NCBI GenBank assembly: GCA_026874595.1
Contig: CM049318.1
Coordinates: 55,629,250 to 55,693,249, forward strand
DNA: 64,000 nucleotides
Direction of reading: 5' to 3'
From: Sipunculus nudus
Taxonomy: Eukaryota > Annelida > Sipuncula > Golfingiida > Sipunculidae
Both the position numbers and the translations under genes were made by a program. This document shows positions 11,291-22,227 of the stretch, in pieces. The first letter of the stretch is position 1. Each line of letters starts with the position of its first letter. The notes under the pieces were generated by a model. That model did not search any database, was not told the origin of the DNA, and saw only the letters and a program-made list of their open reading frames with translations.

Positions 11291-12649
11291 ACCTGTTTTT
11301 TAAGGGCAAAAACCTCATAATTTTAGCCTCTTTCAGCTTAAAAATGTTTTATGATGTAATTGTCAAGCTGAATCATTTAATTTTTCACAATAATTATCCG
11401 AGGGTAGGGTTCTTTAAGTTGTATAAGAATATCTTGGGTTCATTGATCTTTGGTAAAGTCATAGAAGCTGAAGTTGGTTTGTGGTCATTAGTAAGCCTGT
11501 CCAAACTACGGGCTGCAGTTGTCTTCTTCTGTGAAATTGTTGTTTCAATTTCTGTAACATTGCACAAAAATGATTCTTAGGACTAACATGATTTATGACA
11601 GGATTGTTGGCCCTTTAACAATAATCCTAAGTATAATATGCCCACTGTTTGGGTCTAAATCATGGAGGAAGTACATGTATATTGTATATCTGATAGTTCT
11701 GGAGAAAGTATATTGTGTTTCCTATAGTCTGTGGGAAAATTAACTGGTTCTGTGGCGGTGAACTTTTGAGAATTCATGACAGTCCGACTGACTTAGAGAA
11801 GTTTCTTAGATCTAGCACAGCTATCAGATTGTTAAAGTTGTAATCATGGCAAATAGTCCATTCTCCTTAAGTTGTAAACTGTTAAAGAAATGTGTCAAAT
11901 CAGGCTGAAACAGAATTGTTTTATGTAAGATACAAGTTAATGCTGCAGGGTGCAGAGAGAACACAGACAGCGGTGCGGCCCGCCAGCATCACCTGTACCT
12001 ATTTCAAGGCAGGGCCTGACTGCATTTGTGTTGCTTGCGTAATCAAGGATCCTGTATGGAGAACCTATTTGAGTCAGAGCCAGACGCAGCTGTAATCACA
12101 TAACTGATCAATCTGAACATGATGCTATCACCAGTCTTTAAAGCCAAGGAAGTAATCACATTCAGACCAGTATTCTTCACTTGGGTGAACTTGATTTGAA
12201 AGTAATTAGTGTGTCATGGGTGTTTTACCCGCCGAAGAAATCCCATGGCCATTACGGTGCCAAATGCTAGTGCAAATGGGGCCATCTGCCAACTCAAAAT
12301 GCTATCAAATGATGTCAACAAGCAGCATAGTCATGCATATTTAAGTTGGCATATCATTAGTTATCTGAATTGCAAGCCATATTAAAGGTATATATGAAGT
12401 ATTTTGAAATGAAAGCAACAAGTCAGATCAAACTTTATGTTTACTACTTGAAAATACTGTTCATTAACTTAAAAATTCCTTTATTATCACTCAACACCGG
12501 CTGATATTTTGGCTGATATTGTGGCCTTCCAAAAAATGTCCAGTGCAGTAGAAAAAAGTTTGGAAATTATGCCTCTGTGTATAATAGCACAAAAGTTTAA
12601 AGTTTATATTTTATGAAGGGAAAAAAATGTGGATTATCTTAGGGGGAAG
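11291..12649. other. Intronic stretch, nothing recognised
   Basis: No repeat ends, no domain-bearing frame and no RNA gene seen. Short frames at 11344-11580 and 11892-12095 have no recognisable features. Confidence 0.4.
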
Positions 12650-13140
12650 ACAGTATACATATTGGATAGCTTCATCATATACAAGACACCATGGTGGGAC
12701 TATTTACAATAATTTTGTACAGTGTATTTCTCTGCTTATTTCTCAGGAGGGATTTGGTATATCAGCATGAAATTGGGTTAAGTATACATCTTGGGTAGCT
12801 TATTCATATACAAGACTACATTTATTTTTTGCACAGTGTATGCTCCTGCTTATTTCTCAGGAGTGATTAGATATATATCAGCCTGAAATTATGCATGTCC
12901 ACACATCTTGAATAGTTTTGTTGTATACATCACTTTTGGTGCCACCTACAATTGTTTTTGGGTTTCATGCATCTGTTCACATAGCCCAAGAGGGATTGCC
13001 TGAAATTTTGCATGTCCAAAATCTTCTATGGCTTTCTTGTACACAAGACTGGTGGCACTACCTACAATTACTTTGTGTTGTGTACATTGCGAGTGATGTT
13101 TGTGTAATTGGTGCTTATACTCAGGTTCAAAATGTGTAGT
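12650..13140. repeat. Degenerate tandem repeats of about 130 bp, pearl-like core
   Basis: Units share 'CTGCTTATTTCTCAGGAG', CCTGAAATT(T/A)TGCATGTCC, TTGTATAC(A)A and a decayed palindrome (TTGGTGCCACCTACAATT at 12939, GGTGGCACTACCTACAATT at 13051). No element ends were found. Confidence 0.5.
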
Positions 13141-13292
13141 ACTTGCATTGTACATATACATGGCACAAGTGTACTTGAAAAGTAATGGTCCAGCATGGAA
13201 GCATTATACCAGATGTATATCACATTGCACAGGTTTGCATTAGGCCAGTAGGCCTTGTTTCATAATTTTTTTCAAGCAATTTTATACTTTTT

Positions 13293-15041
13293 AGCTCAGC
13301 TGACTATAAGTCATCTGGGCTATAGTGATGGTCCTTTGTCGGTTGGCTGTCCATCTCTCCTTCCGTCTGTTAATCTGGCACATTTTGAAACCATTGAACC
13401 GAATTGGAAATTCAGCATACAGTTAGATGTCCCCTAAATCTCCTACCAAACCAAAAGTTGGGTCCATACAACTTTGTTTCCTCGAGATATCAAGGAAAAT
13501 CCTCAATTTTTCATTAAAACCCAATTTTTACATTTCAAGACTGCATAATGTCAAAACCACTGATCTGATATTGATAATATTTAATGTAACCATTCCTCAA
13601 TCTATTTCCTATGTACATACCAGAAATTGGGTCAGTATTGTGTAATTTCTTGAAGTTTTGCACCCAAAAATAATGCATTTTGTCAAATCTAAGGTAATGT
13701 ATTTACTCGCCTCATATGATAAATATTTAAACTAGAGAGCTTATTTCAAGCATATCAGTATATTGAACTTAGTTTTACTTGTAAACCAGAAATTAGATAA
13801 AAATTTTGTAAATTTTCAAAGTTATTAGCATAACTGAAAAATAAATACCTTAAATTTTGCCCAAATTTGACCATGACTCATTTTCCTCCTGTAAGCACTG
13901 TTGTGTAATTTTCACAACTTGTACACATACAGTTTTAATATTTTTATAATCTGAAATTTGAAACTAATTAATTAAAAACTTGAGATTTTATTCAAGTTTT
14001 AAAGCACCATGTCAAGTATTGTTTATGTCAAGCCAGTCCAGAACAATTGTATGCAGTGTGCTAGGCCTAGCCCTCAGCTCCCCAGGCTGTTATGTAATCC
14101 GTTCACTCCTGGCCAGCTCCCTCTTCTGGGTTACGGGTAACTGGGTCAGGCTGTCTGCAGTAACTACTACAGAGAGCCTTTCTCTCTCTCTCCCCTCCCC
14201 ACCTACCCCTTCAATACACAGGACTAATTAATAAGACAAATCTTATAATTTTAATGTTAAATAAATTCTTTTTGTTGAGACTTGGACAATTTTGATTTTT
14301 TAAAGAAAAAAATGTTCAGGAATTTAATTCTAATATTCAAATGTGATAAAATATAAGGATCTAATGTAAGTGCTAACTGACAAGATTTCAAGATTTAAGA
14401 AGATATAAATACTTTGTAGCATTTCATTCATATCTCTTAAAGTTTGCCGAGCCAGGGTGTGAATGACACTGTTTAACTTAGTTTTAAAATCAGGAATATT
14501 CGTCAAACTTTGTAGGATTAATTTTTAACTCATATGGCCATATATTATACTTTTGAAAACTTAATTACCTTCACACATTTTATTAATCAAATGTAACTTT
14601 TATATAACACTTACCATAAGCCCATTTTTTCCCTTGGTGCTTCACTAAATGGTTTTAGGCCAAAGGTTTCATTTATTACACAGTGCACATGCTTTAGCTC
14701 GTGTCCATTATTCTATAATTTTCAGAGTTTCATTTTAACAGGGCCATTTTCTCTAAGCTTTTCAAATGGTTATATACATGAAAAACCAAAAGAATTAAAA
14801 ATATTTTTCAGTTAAAAATATTTTCCAAATTTCAGCTGAGGGATGTGACCCATGGGTCCTTTGTTTTATACTTTGGCTCATATCCATTATTCTATAATTT
14901 ACAAGGTCCATTTTAACAGGGCCATTTCGTCTTAGATTTTCAAATGCTAATATATATATAAACCAAAAGAATTAAGTATATTTTGCTTTTGCTAACATTT
15001 TCCAAAAATTCAGCTGAGAGACGTGACCTATGTGTCCCTTG
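13293..15041. mobile_element. Helentron-like element, family H4, with duplicated 3' end
   Basis: The 5' hairpin AGCTCAGCTGACT-ATA-AGTCATCTGGGCT starts at 13293, followed by GGTCCTTTGTCGGT and a short pyrimidine run. The 3' end has the inverse arm (CAGCTGAG, 15011), a GACCYAT...GGTC-like hairpin and CTTG at 15038-15041 before a T run. An almost identical 3' end (CAGCTGAGGGATGTGACCCATGGGTC) lies at 14833-14863, about 177 bp upstream, so the terminal segment is present twice. Related copies are at 28027, 28297, 43782 and 59754. Confidence 0.65.
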
Positions 15042-16184
15042 TTTTCTGGTAAGTTTTTACTTTTCCATTAAATTCCAAGTTGCAGCACTGGTTTGTTTAT
15101 GTTTTCCAGATACCTTCTTTTTAGATAAAGATTTTTAAAAGATTGTATATGCCAATGGAAATAAACCCTGTGATCTCACATGATAGTGCTGGCATCTCGT
15201 GACAGTGAAATAAGTAAGAATTTGTAGATGGTGCCTGTAACATTATGGTAAACAAACAAGTTGAGGGAGTATTTAAGCCTCCAGGTGTTGATCCATATGG
15301 ATTTTCCTCATCTTCTTTCTTAGTTTGAATCAACCTTTAAAACAAGGGATAAAGATGGATGAATATTAATGTTAAAGTGTGTAATAAAAAACACTTAAAT
15401 AGTGTTGTATGTTGTACTCTATATACACAATTTATCTGTATTATGTTTCTGCAGTAGTGTTTGATATGATGTTTGATGCTTTTATACTGATACATTTTGA
15501 ATTGCATAAATGTCAGCAAACATAGATATGACAGATAAAGGTATTTAAATTAAATTTTAATAAACTTACAGTTATCAGTCTTCTCATTTAAATTCAATCC
15601 ATTTAAAATCCATTCTTAACTAAATATTTTATTTAGGATTATTCATGTGAAAATGCTACAAGTAGTGAAATCTTTGTTTAGCCAGTAAAGAACGAGTGCT
15701 TCCATTGACTGATATTTTCTGTATTTTTATACATTTTCCTATTTAAAATTTTCCAGTATTTAGACCATTATCTTCTATGTTTTCCTATAATTTTTTTCAT
15801 TGCCCAATCGTGTTTCTGATATAAATGTTTTTACTGAATGATTATTGTTATTTAGACCAATTATTATTGAACACATCGAGCTCTTGTGTTTAATTGCCCA
15901 GGTAAGTCTTGCTTGTAACGCCCCCTTTAAACTAATTGACCTTGACCTGCTGCTTTGAGAACTGATGGTTATGGTGAGTAGCTGAGTGAAACAGTTGTGC
16001 AGTGAAAACACACGTTTCCTTTATTATAAACTGAAAACTCTTAGAGACTCCTTAATTTTGTCTCAGGTGCTCATATAAATGGTATGTTCGCCTGGTGGGA
16101 GCCCTGCAGTAGTTTCCCTGGTGATCTTGTGGTATGCATTATTTTCCACAGTGGTTTGTACTGTGTAACTTATAGGTTATACAG
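15042..16184. other. Intronic stretch before the PRDM-like main exon
   Basis: No element ends or coding potential recognised. The acceptor that would open the main exon is TCTTTCAG ending at 16206. Confidence 0.4.
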
Positions 16185-18500
16185 ATGTGTGTCATTGGTC
16201 TTTCAGACACCATGATGGCTTTGGGGATGGACCTAGTGCCAGATGTTCTCTACCCAGCCCAGCTGTTCAGTCCCTCGTTTGTGCAAAAAGAGTCTTCTCA
16301 GCTTACAAATATTAAGTTTAATCTTCATCAGTCACTGGCAGAGAATGTCTCATTGCATCTCATGAATACGCTTTCACCTGGCATAAACAACAGCATTGAT
16401 ATTTTTGAATGTAAAGCAGTTACTGCTGTGTATATTTGTGATATAACGGTGCCAATACATAGAAGTTTAAAATCTATGAAACTCTTGCTCACAAGTAAGT
16501 GTGGCATTCAAGTGTTTTGTGCACTTACTCTAAAACTGTATATACAGGAATCTCAAACGGAATCGGGATATGGGTGTGCAAAGCAGATCATCAGGACATT
16601 TGAAGTATGCTGTTCTGCTAATGGCAGTACATGTCGTCAAAATGATTTGAAACCTGATTATCTAAAATTAGAAAGATCTGATACCCAATATTTACATGTG
16701 ACAGGCAGTACCCCTGGTCTGTCACTTCCAATAAATGTTGGTACAAAACTTGAGTCAGCTGATGATACATGTCACAGTACTTGTAGAATAGAAAAACCGT
16801 TGAGTAAAAATGTTGTTATAGAAACCTTTACAGGAGCTAAGGTCCCGTTAACCATAGGAAACAACTTAAAGGGTGAACTTGAGTCCCTTGAATGTCACAT
16901 TGGTGGTATCACAAGCAGTATCACCTCAGATCAGTCGGATGTTGGTGACATAAGATCATGGCTTGACTTAAAGCCATGTAGTGAGGACAATAGATCTACC
17001 CTGGAATCAAGTGAAACATGTGAAAATATGGTTCAGGCTAAAGCTTTTGACATAAATTCGTATGTCAAGATTGAAAAGTGTGAAGAGAAAGTCATAGCTA
17101 TCTCCTCAAGTGATAATGCTCTGAGAGATTGTGTTGAGACAACCCTTGCCAGTGATGAAAAGGTGGCTGAAGAAGCTGGGAACCAAGGTGCTGTCAGTGA
17201 ATACCAGTTACCTAACTCGCCACAAGACGAGTCAGATTTCTTCATTAGCTCAGAAGAAGGTGAGGAGGAAGAGGAGGAAGTGATAGTAAAAGAAAGAGCA
17301 AGGGGATTGCCACCGAGAAGGGCAGCCAGAGAAGCTACCAAGCTTGTCCGGAACAAATGGAGAACTATGTTTGAGGAGGATTCTGCAGCAGGTGAAACCA
17401 AAAAGAAGAAACTGAAACAACGTGAAGATGGTGAGTTCATGCCAGATGATGATTATGGTTCCAATAGTACTTCGAGTCCATCTGATATTAGTGAATATGA
17501 GGCATCTGAAGAGAACAAAGAAACACAATATGTAGTTCCAAAACATGGGAGGTGTTCAGAGTGCTTTTATCTTCATGCGGAACCATTGCAAGAAAATTCA
17601 TGTTTTATTTGCAATCCACTTCATATAATTCCGAATCCGGACCCTTCACTGAAAAGACATTCTAAGGAAGAGAGCTGTCCGGATCTGCCAAAGGGGCTTA
17701 CATATGTGAGATCAAGTGCAGATGGAAATTCAAAAACTGTGGTTGTTTCAAACAAACTCATTCTTAAAGGCACTCAGTTTGGGCCAGTTGTAGGATGTAC
17801 TGTACCATATAAGGAGCTAGATTGTACAGCCTGCAATGAGGAGTACTATTGGCCTTACTTTAATTTGGAGAGCAGGACAGCCACAGTAGTAGATACCAGT
17901 GATCTCTCCAAAAGTAACTGGTTCCATTTTCTGGGGGGCAGTAATACAGATGGCAATATGTTCCAGGTTCTGAAAGAAGATTCCATTTACCTAGTCGCAT
18001 GCATTGATATAGCAGCAAACCAAGAAATCACCATTAAGCCCTACAGCAAGATATTCAAAGACAATGTCAGAGCATTTTATACCAGCTACCAGGAATCGCT
18101 CAATAGACTTTATTGTCATTTGTGTAACATTCAGTACCACTGCAGGTTGAGCTTGTCAAGGCATCTGCTAGTATTTCACACCAAGAATAACAGGTTCAAA
18201 ACTTTAAATTGTGCCACCTGTGGTTTGCTCATATGTACTCGCCAACAATTTCAGGAACACAAAGTCAGACATGGTGGCAATGTCAACAAATGTGATTTGT
18301 GTGGAGCAAAATTTAGATCTCCTCAAACACTGGCTAAACACAAGACAATGCAGCATATGCCTGGGTGCAAGGACAAAAATCTTTGTGACCTGTGTGGTAA
18401 AACTTTTGCATCACGAGCCGGGGTGAATGCTCACAAAAGAAAAGTTCACCAAGATATTAAATATGCATGTCCAAAGTGTCCGAAAGTGTTCAATATCTGA
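16185..18500 (+). CDS. PRDM-like protein: PR/SET domain plus C2H2 zinc fingers
   Basis: An uninterrupted 771-codon frame. An N-terminal half without known domains leads to an acidic run (about residues 355-366, SSEEGEEEEEEV) and basic patches, then a CxxC pair (about 456-476, CSEC...CFIC), as found before the PR domain of several PRDM proteins. A PR/SET domain follows at about 500-620: LPKGL start, KGTQFGPVVG, NWFHFLGG and DIAANQEITIKPYS correspond to the usual LPxGL, GxxFGPYxG, NWMRY and GEELxVWY blocks. Four good C2H2 fingers follow (about 642-755, C-x2-C-x12-H-x3/4-H). A fifth is cut by TGA. PRDM proteins are nuclear transcription regulators, some with histone methyltransferase activity. 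The methionine at 16185 is only the frame's first ATG; the TCTTTCAG acceptor at 16206 suggests that coding begins at 16207 after splicing. The exact PRDM type is not assigned. Confidence 0.8.
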   Translation: MCVIGLSDTMMALGMDLVPDVLYPAQLFSPSFVQKESSQLTNIKFNLHQSLAENVSLHLMNTLSPGINNSIDIFECKAVTAVYICDITVPIHRSLKSMKLLLTSKCGIQVFCALTLKLYIQESQTESGYGCAKQIIRTFEVCCSANGSTCRQNDLKPDYLKLERSDTQYLHVTGSTPGLSLPINVGTKLESADDTCHSTCRIEKPLSKNVVIETFTGAKVPLTIGNNLKGELESLECHIGGITSSITSDQSDVGDIRSWLDLKPCSEDNRSTLESSETCENMVQAKAFDINSYVKIEKCEEKVIAISSSDNALRDCVETTLASDEKVAEEAGNQGAVSEYQLPNSPQDESDFFISSEEGEEEEEEVIVKERARGLPPRRAAREATKLVRNKWRTMFEEDSAAGETKKKKLKQREDGEFMPDDDYGSNSTSSPSDISEYEASEENKETQYVVPKHGRCSECFYLHAEPLQENSCFICNPLHIIPNPDPSLKRHSKEESCPDLPKGLTYVRSSADGNSKTVVVSNKLILKGTQFGPVVGCTVPYKELDCTACNEEYYWPYFNLESRTATVVDTSDLSKSNWFHFLGGSNTDGNMFQVLKEDSIYLVACIDIAANQEITIKPYSKIFKDNVRAFYTSYQESLNRLYCHLCNIQYHCRLSLSRHLLVFHTKNNRFKTLNCATCGLLICTRQQFQEHKVRHGGNVNKCDLCGAKFRSPQTLAKHKTMQHMPGCKDKNLCDLCGKTFASRAGVNAHKRKVHQDIKYACPKCPKVFNI

Positions 18501-18777
18501 CATCTGAATTACCACAATAAAGCATACTCTTTTACATGTGACCGCTGTGGTAAGCCTTTTGTTGACAAGACATCTAGACGTGCACATGCTGACACATTCT
18601 GGGAGAAAACCATTTAAATGTGTGGAATGTTCTCACGGATTTACAACAAAACAAAGTCTCCAGATCCATTACAAAAATAAACATGGGCACACAGGGGAAA
18701 GTATGCCTGAAATAAAGCGATTAGTTCCGTTAAAGGAGAACAACATTAATAAGAGAGAGATGGACTGATCCAAACAT
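18501..18777 (+). pseudogene. Continuation of the PRDM-like finger array beyond the stop
   Basis: Directly after the TGA the same frame resumes with finger-like coding (HLNYH, then FTCDRCGKPF). After about 18575 a one-base shift is needed to continue LDVHMLTHSGRKPFKC and a finger ending HYKNKH, closing at a TGA (18768). The fifth finger is also abnormal: one residue is missing between F and L, and a tyrosine stands where the last histidine should be. So the array is decayed here, or the assembly has errors. If the stop is real, the protein loses at least two or three fingers. Confidence 0.6.
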
Positions 18778-20199
18778 AGACTCAGGACAATACCTTTCTT
18801 AAGAAAGTGTATTGGCATTGTACATAATCTTACTCCAGCAAGGTGCTAGGTCTGAGACACAACATGGTGACCAAATCATAAAATCATCAGCTTCTTGAGG
18901 ATAACTTTTAAACAGATCTATAATTTGTAATATTTGATTTTCTCAGGAATTAAATCTGAGTTGTAAAATGCAATATCCATTAACTATCAAGCTGCTACAG
19001 GCCTTTTTAAAGACTTTTTCATGAAATTTATCATGACTTTAATGATGTGTGTCGACAAAACGGGAAGTGATACTGCAGAATTGACATTTAACATGTTTCA
19101 TCATTTGCAAAGAAACTAATCTTCCAAAACTCGCCCAGAGTTCACATTTACCACAAATGGAATCGGTCGAGTTTAAAGATAAACCATTGTTTCTGATTTT
19201 CTGCATTTTATGTGATTAGGACAGACTTATTGCAGATGCAGTTTTCTGACAATCCAAATTGACAGTTTTACCTTAATGCACTCAGTTGAACCACGCTACT
19301 TGACATCAGCTGTGGTCCTGAAGATGGTCCTTTGTAGGCTGCCTTGGATACATCTTGATTATACATCCACGTTCTCTCATGCGTTGCACATAGTGTCCCC
19401 ACAAAACCCACCGCAGACTCTTCATTACATTCAAAGGATATTTATCCAAAGTGTCCTCATACTTAGTCTCTTGAGCTTTGGCCTCCAGAGGAGATTTGGG
19501 TTCTCTTGTACTGAATGTTGGCTCTTCTATGTATGTTTGACACAGTTTGATGTTTGATATCTTTTGATATAAAAAAGAAAAGGGTTTTTATTTAAGATTT
19601 AGAATTTTACGTCCTACTTCTATACAGATACCATAAATTGTAAATTATTGTGTGAATATTAGTATTGCTATTTTATATGTAAATGTATATTTATGTAAAA
19701 TTTACCTGAGGAATTGAGATTTAAAGTTTAATCTTGATTTTATATTGTTCATGGTACCACCATCTCCTTTTTCGTAGCTTATTGTATGTGAATGGTGCTA
19801 ATCACAAGGTCACAGTTACAGATCTTAGAATAAGATCATATATTCATTTGCCTCGATATGCCACGGAATAATTTCATGCCTTAGGAAACCAAGTTTAGTC
19901 TTGCAAAGCTCTGGCGGATGGTCCCTGTGTTGTGTGATGCTGTGTGCTCGGGGGACTGATACAAGATTTTGAGAATGGGGATGTCCTCCTCACAGTGTAG
20001 AAACATTTGGAAAAAAAAGTTTGAATCGGCGCAAAGTGGGGTAGTTTAAAATCCAGCATGATGTGTAAACTGGTTCTGTTTTCGATGTTGACCTATTTCA
20101 AAGATTGTTTAGGTTGTAAGGGGGTTGGGAAGGGGCCTCCATATTAATTCACCCAAGACTTTTATAGCACGCACACTTTTAATAATATAATGATGATTA
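18778..20199. other. 3' flank of the PRDM-like gene, nothing else recognised
   Basis: AT-rich. A short frame at 19276-19557 shows no domain. The right edge is where similarity to the following segmental repeats begins to be visible (about 20200). Confidence 0.4.
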
Positions 20200-20471
20200 A
20201 GAAATTTATATAATACATGATTCAAATTGGATTGCTGGTTTAATCATTACCTAAACACGTCTCCTCTCAAATGACAAATTTATAATATCCAATTAACAAA
20301 AGCACGGATCTTTGGTCATTAAAAAAGCTTTCTCCCAAAGTATAGTCGCCTGAGCATAATGCCATAATTTTTTTAATGCGACATATTACGAAATCGTAGC
20401 ATTCACCTGAAATCCAGCTAAATTTACAATCTTACCAGCGTCTAGATTGATAATTTTGATAACATTTTATA

Positions 20472-21515
20472 TCAGATTTGTTTTTGGTTTAACATTTTCC
20501 ATGCTTCTCTCATATCGTCGATGTTCTTTGTATGGCCTACAATAAAATTTTTACCTTCTCTTAAACGTTGCAAAGTATTTTCTGTAATACCGGAAAGAAA
20601 ACTACCACCGAGATTTACGAATGTCTTATCGAGCATTTCCACGAGGATGCCGGTCATGTATATATCATCCACGGGGTGAAGAGGTAAATGAAATGACGCT
20701 GTGTACATATCCGCGACCATGTCATACGTGTACGCAAATCCCATACCATGCATATACGGAGGGTTGTACGTTTTGTTGTACACCTCTTGGGTAACACACC
20801 ATCTGTGCCACGGAGTGCATCGTATTGGTTTTGATTTCTTGCGAACGGATCCCAGAATAAACCGTTTATTATGCCTCATGTCGTTGAATAGGATTCCTAA
20901 CAATGTCTTCATATCAACAATTGTATCATCATCAACTTTGATGACAAACCTTGCATTGTTGCACCAATGATGCATAAAATTCAAAGCCGTCAGACCTTTT
21001 CGGGCCAGATTCCTATATGCCTCAATGAAATCCCCAACGACAAGGTCTTGATTACGGTTCTGTTCCGATACGATTTCAGGACTTATGGTCCCTTCAGTGC
21101 CTTGTTTTCCTAGCACGAAAATCGTCCTCAGATGGTGCTTAGCAAATAAAGTTTCATTGCCATATGCCTGCCTGATAAACTCTCTTTGTAAAACATTCTC
21201 CGGTGAAGTATACACATAAAGGAGCGTGATTTGATCTTCAGAATTGGCAATACATTTAGATCTATTAAACATCAGCAGTTTCGGTTCACCATACTTATTG
21301 TACTCCGGAACGCCTGGCTCTATATAACCTGTACTTTTCAGCCGCCCTCCTCCCTTGGTAGCTTTCAGTTTATCGTCAGACTGTAATTTCTTGAGGTCGT
21401 TCTGCAAATCTGAAGTGTTAAATTGTCCAATGTAACTTGGAAGACAAACCAAAGCTAAACACCCAGTGATAAGCAGGAAGATCAGTAGTCGTCCCCTGAT
21501 TCTTGTTGGGATCAT
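20472..21515 (-). CDS. Beta-1,3-galactosyltransferase-like (GT31), intact copy
   Basis: A complete 347-aa single-exon frame. A type II signal anchor lies at residues 9-28 (LLIFLLITGCLALVCLPSYI) after a short basic tail, as in Golgi glycosyltransferases. The GT31 (Galactosyl_T) blocks appear in order: REFIRQAYGN (111-120), TIFVLG (131-136), VSEQNRNQDLVVGDFIEAY (149-167), the DxD motif VIKVDDDTIVD (191-201), PPYMHGMGFAYTYD (252-265) and PVDDIYMTG (281-289). The family transfers Gal or GlcNAc from UDP-sugar in beta-1,3 linkage onto glycans in the Golgi lumen, using a metal held by DDD; the exact donor and acceptor cannot be told from sequence. The length is normal for the family. A minus-strand ATTAAA about 95 nt past the stop (20372-20377) may be the poly(A) signal. 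The two downstream paralogues are broken, so this is the only intact copy here. Confidence 0.9.
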   Translation of the reverse strand: MIPTRIRGRLLIFLLITGCLALVCLPSYIGQFNTSDLQNDLKKLQSDDKLKATKGGGRLKSTGYIEPGVPEYNKYGEPKLLMFNRSKCIANSEDQITLLYVYTSPENVLQREFIRQAYGNETLFAKHHLRTIFVLGKQGTEGTISPEIVSEQNRNQDLVVGDFIEAYRNLARKGLTALNFMHHWCNNARFVIKVDDDTIVDMKTLLGILFNDMRHNKRFILGSVRKKSKPIRCTPWHRWCVTQEVYNKTYNPPYMHGMGFAYTYDMVADMYTASFHLPLHPVDDIYMTGILVEMLDKTFVNLGGSFLSGITENTLQRLREGKNFIVGHTKNIDDMREAWKMLNQKQI

Positions 21516-21676
21516 CGTGTTATCTGATGCAGTCGGCCTTCACCTCACAGCTCTGCTTTTACCAGCTTTATGTTTGCCGCATATTTAGTAGGTAACCTTA
21601 CAATGAGAAAAGTATATGTTAAGCAACTAGCAAGAATTTATGCAATTATACGCATAATGATCACGCACTGTTCCTT

Positions 21677-21725
<49 letters not shown>

Positions 21726-22088
21726 GGACGTCCGATTATCGATAAAGCAGTGATTTAATAGACAGGAATAAGCAAATTTTTGGCACTGGATACAACCACA
21801 ACTTTCGGTATATTTATGTGGTTTCACTCACAGATAAGCTATGAATAAAAGTTTAATTTCAATAGTGACCGCACGTGATTCTAAATTTCTTCAAAAAGAT
21901 ATTTGTATTAATATATAGAGTGATATATATATTTAAATATAAATTTTATGTTAGAAGTGATTAGTGAATATTCTTAACGTCATTTTGTTTCAAAACGTTA
22001 TCAACTAAACTAAGAAAATCTCTTGCATCATTTGATATATTTTTTTCGATAAGGTAACAAGCTTTTGGTCATCAGTATATATCTATGT
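21516..22088. promoter_or_regulatory. Upstream region of the intact galactosyltransferase gene
   Basis: The 5' flank of the minus-strand gene is shared with unit 3 (about 52306-52880) and missing in unit 2. It carries the CT microsatellite and AT-rich runs. Possible acceptors ahead of the ATG are …GCATCAG (21526 side) and …AAAAGCAG (about 21555), so part may be intron. No core promoter could be fixed. Confidence 0.3.
21676..21720. repeat. (CT)n microsatellite
   Basis: About 20 CT dinucleotides upstream of the intact galactosyltransferase. The same repeat sits at the same place in unit 3 (52468-52503), slightly shorter. Confidence 0.95.
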
Positions 22089-22227
22089 GTATCCATCAAA
22101 AGACAGTTGCGTATACTCTATTTTCAGTTTTTAGTTCCCGAAAAGGGGTGGCGCCACCTGTATTTTTTACTTTAATTAATTTTTTTCATTTTTTTTACGA
22201 TAAAATGATAACAATCATGTCAGTTTC

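Noticed and set aside
17033-17546. Minus-strand frames of 98-135 aa inside the PRDM-like exon
   Set aside because: Shadow frames opposite the acidic, repetitive coding stretch; serine/leucine-rich and without domain.
16185-18500. Naming the gene PRDM9
   Set aside because: The CxxC pair, PR domain and fingers in series occur in several PRDM proteins. No KRAB-like or SSXRD segment was seen, and the finger array is short and irregular.
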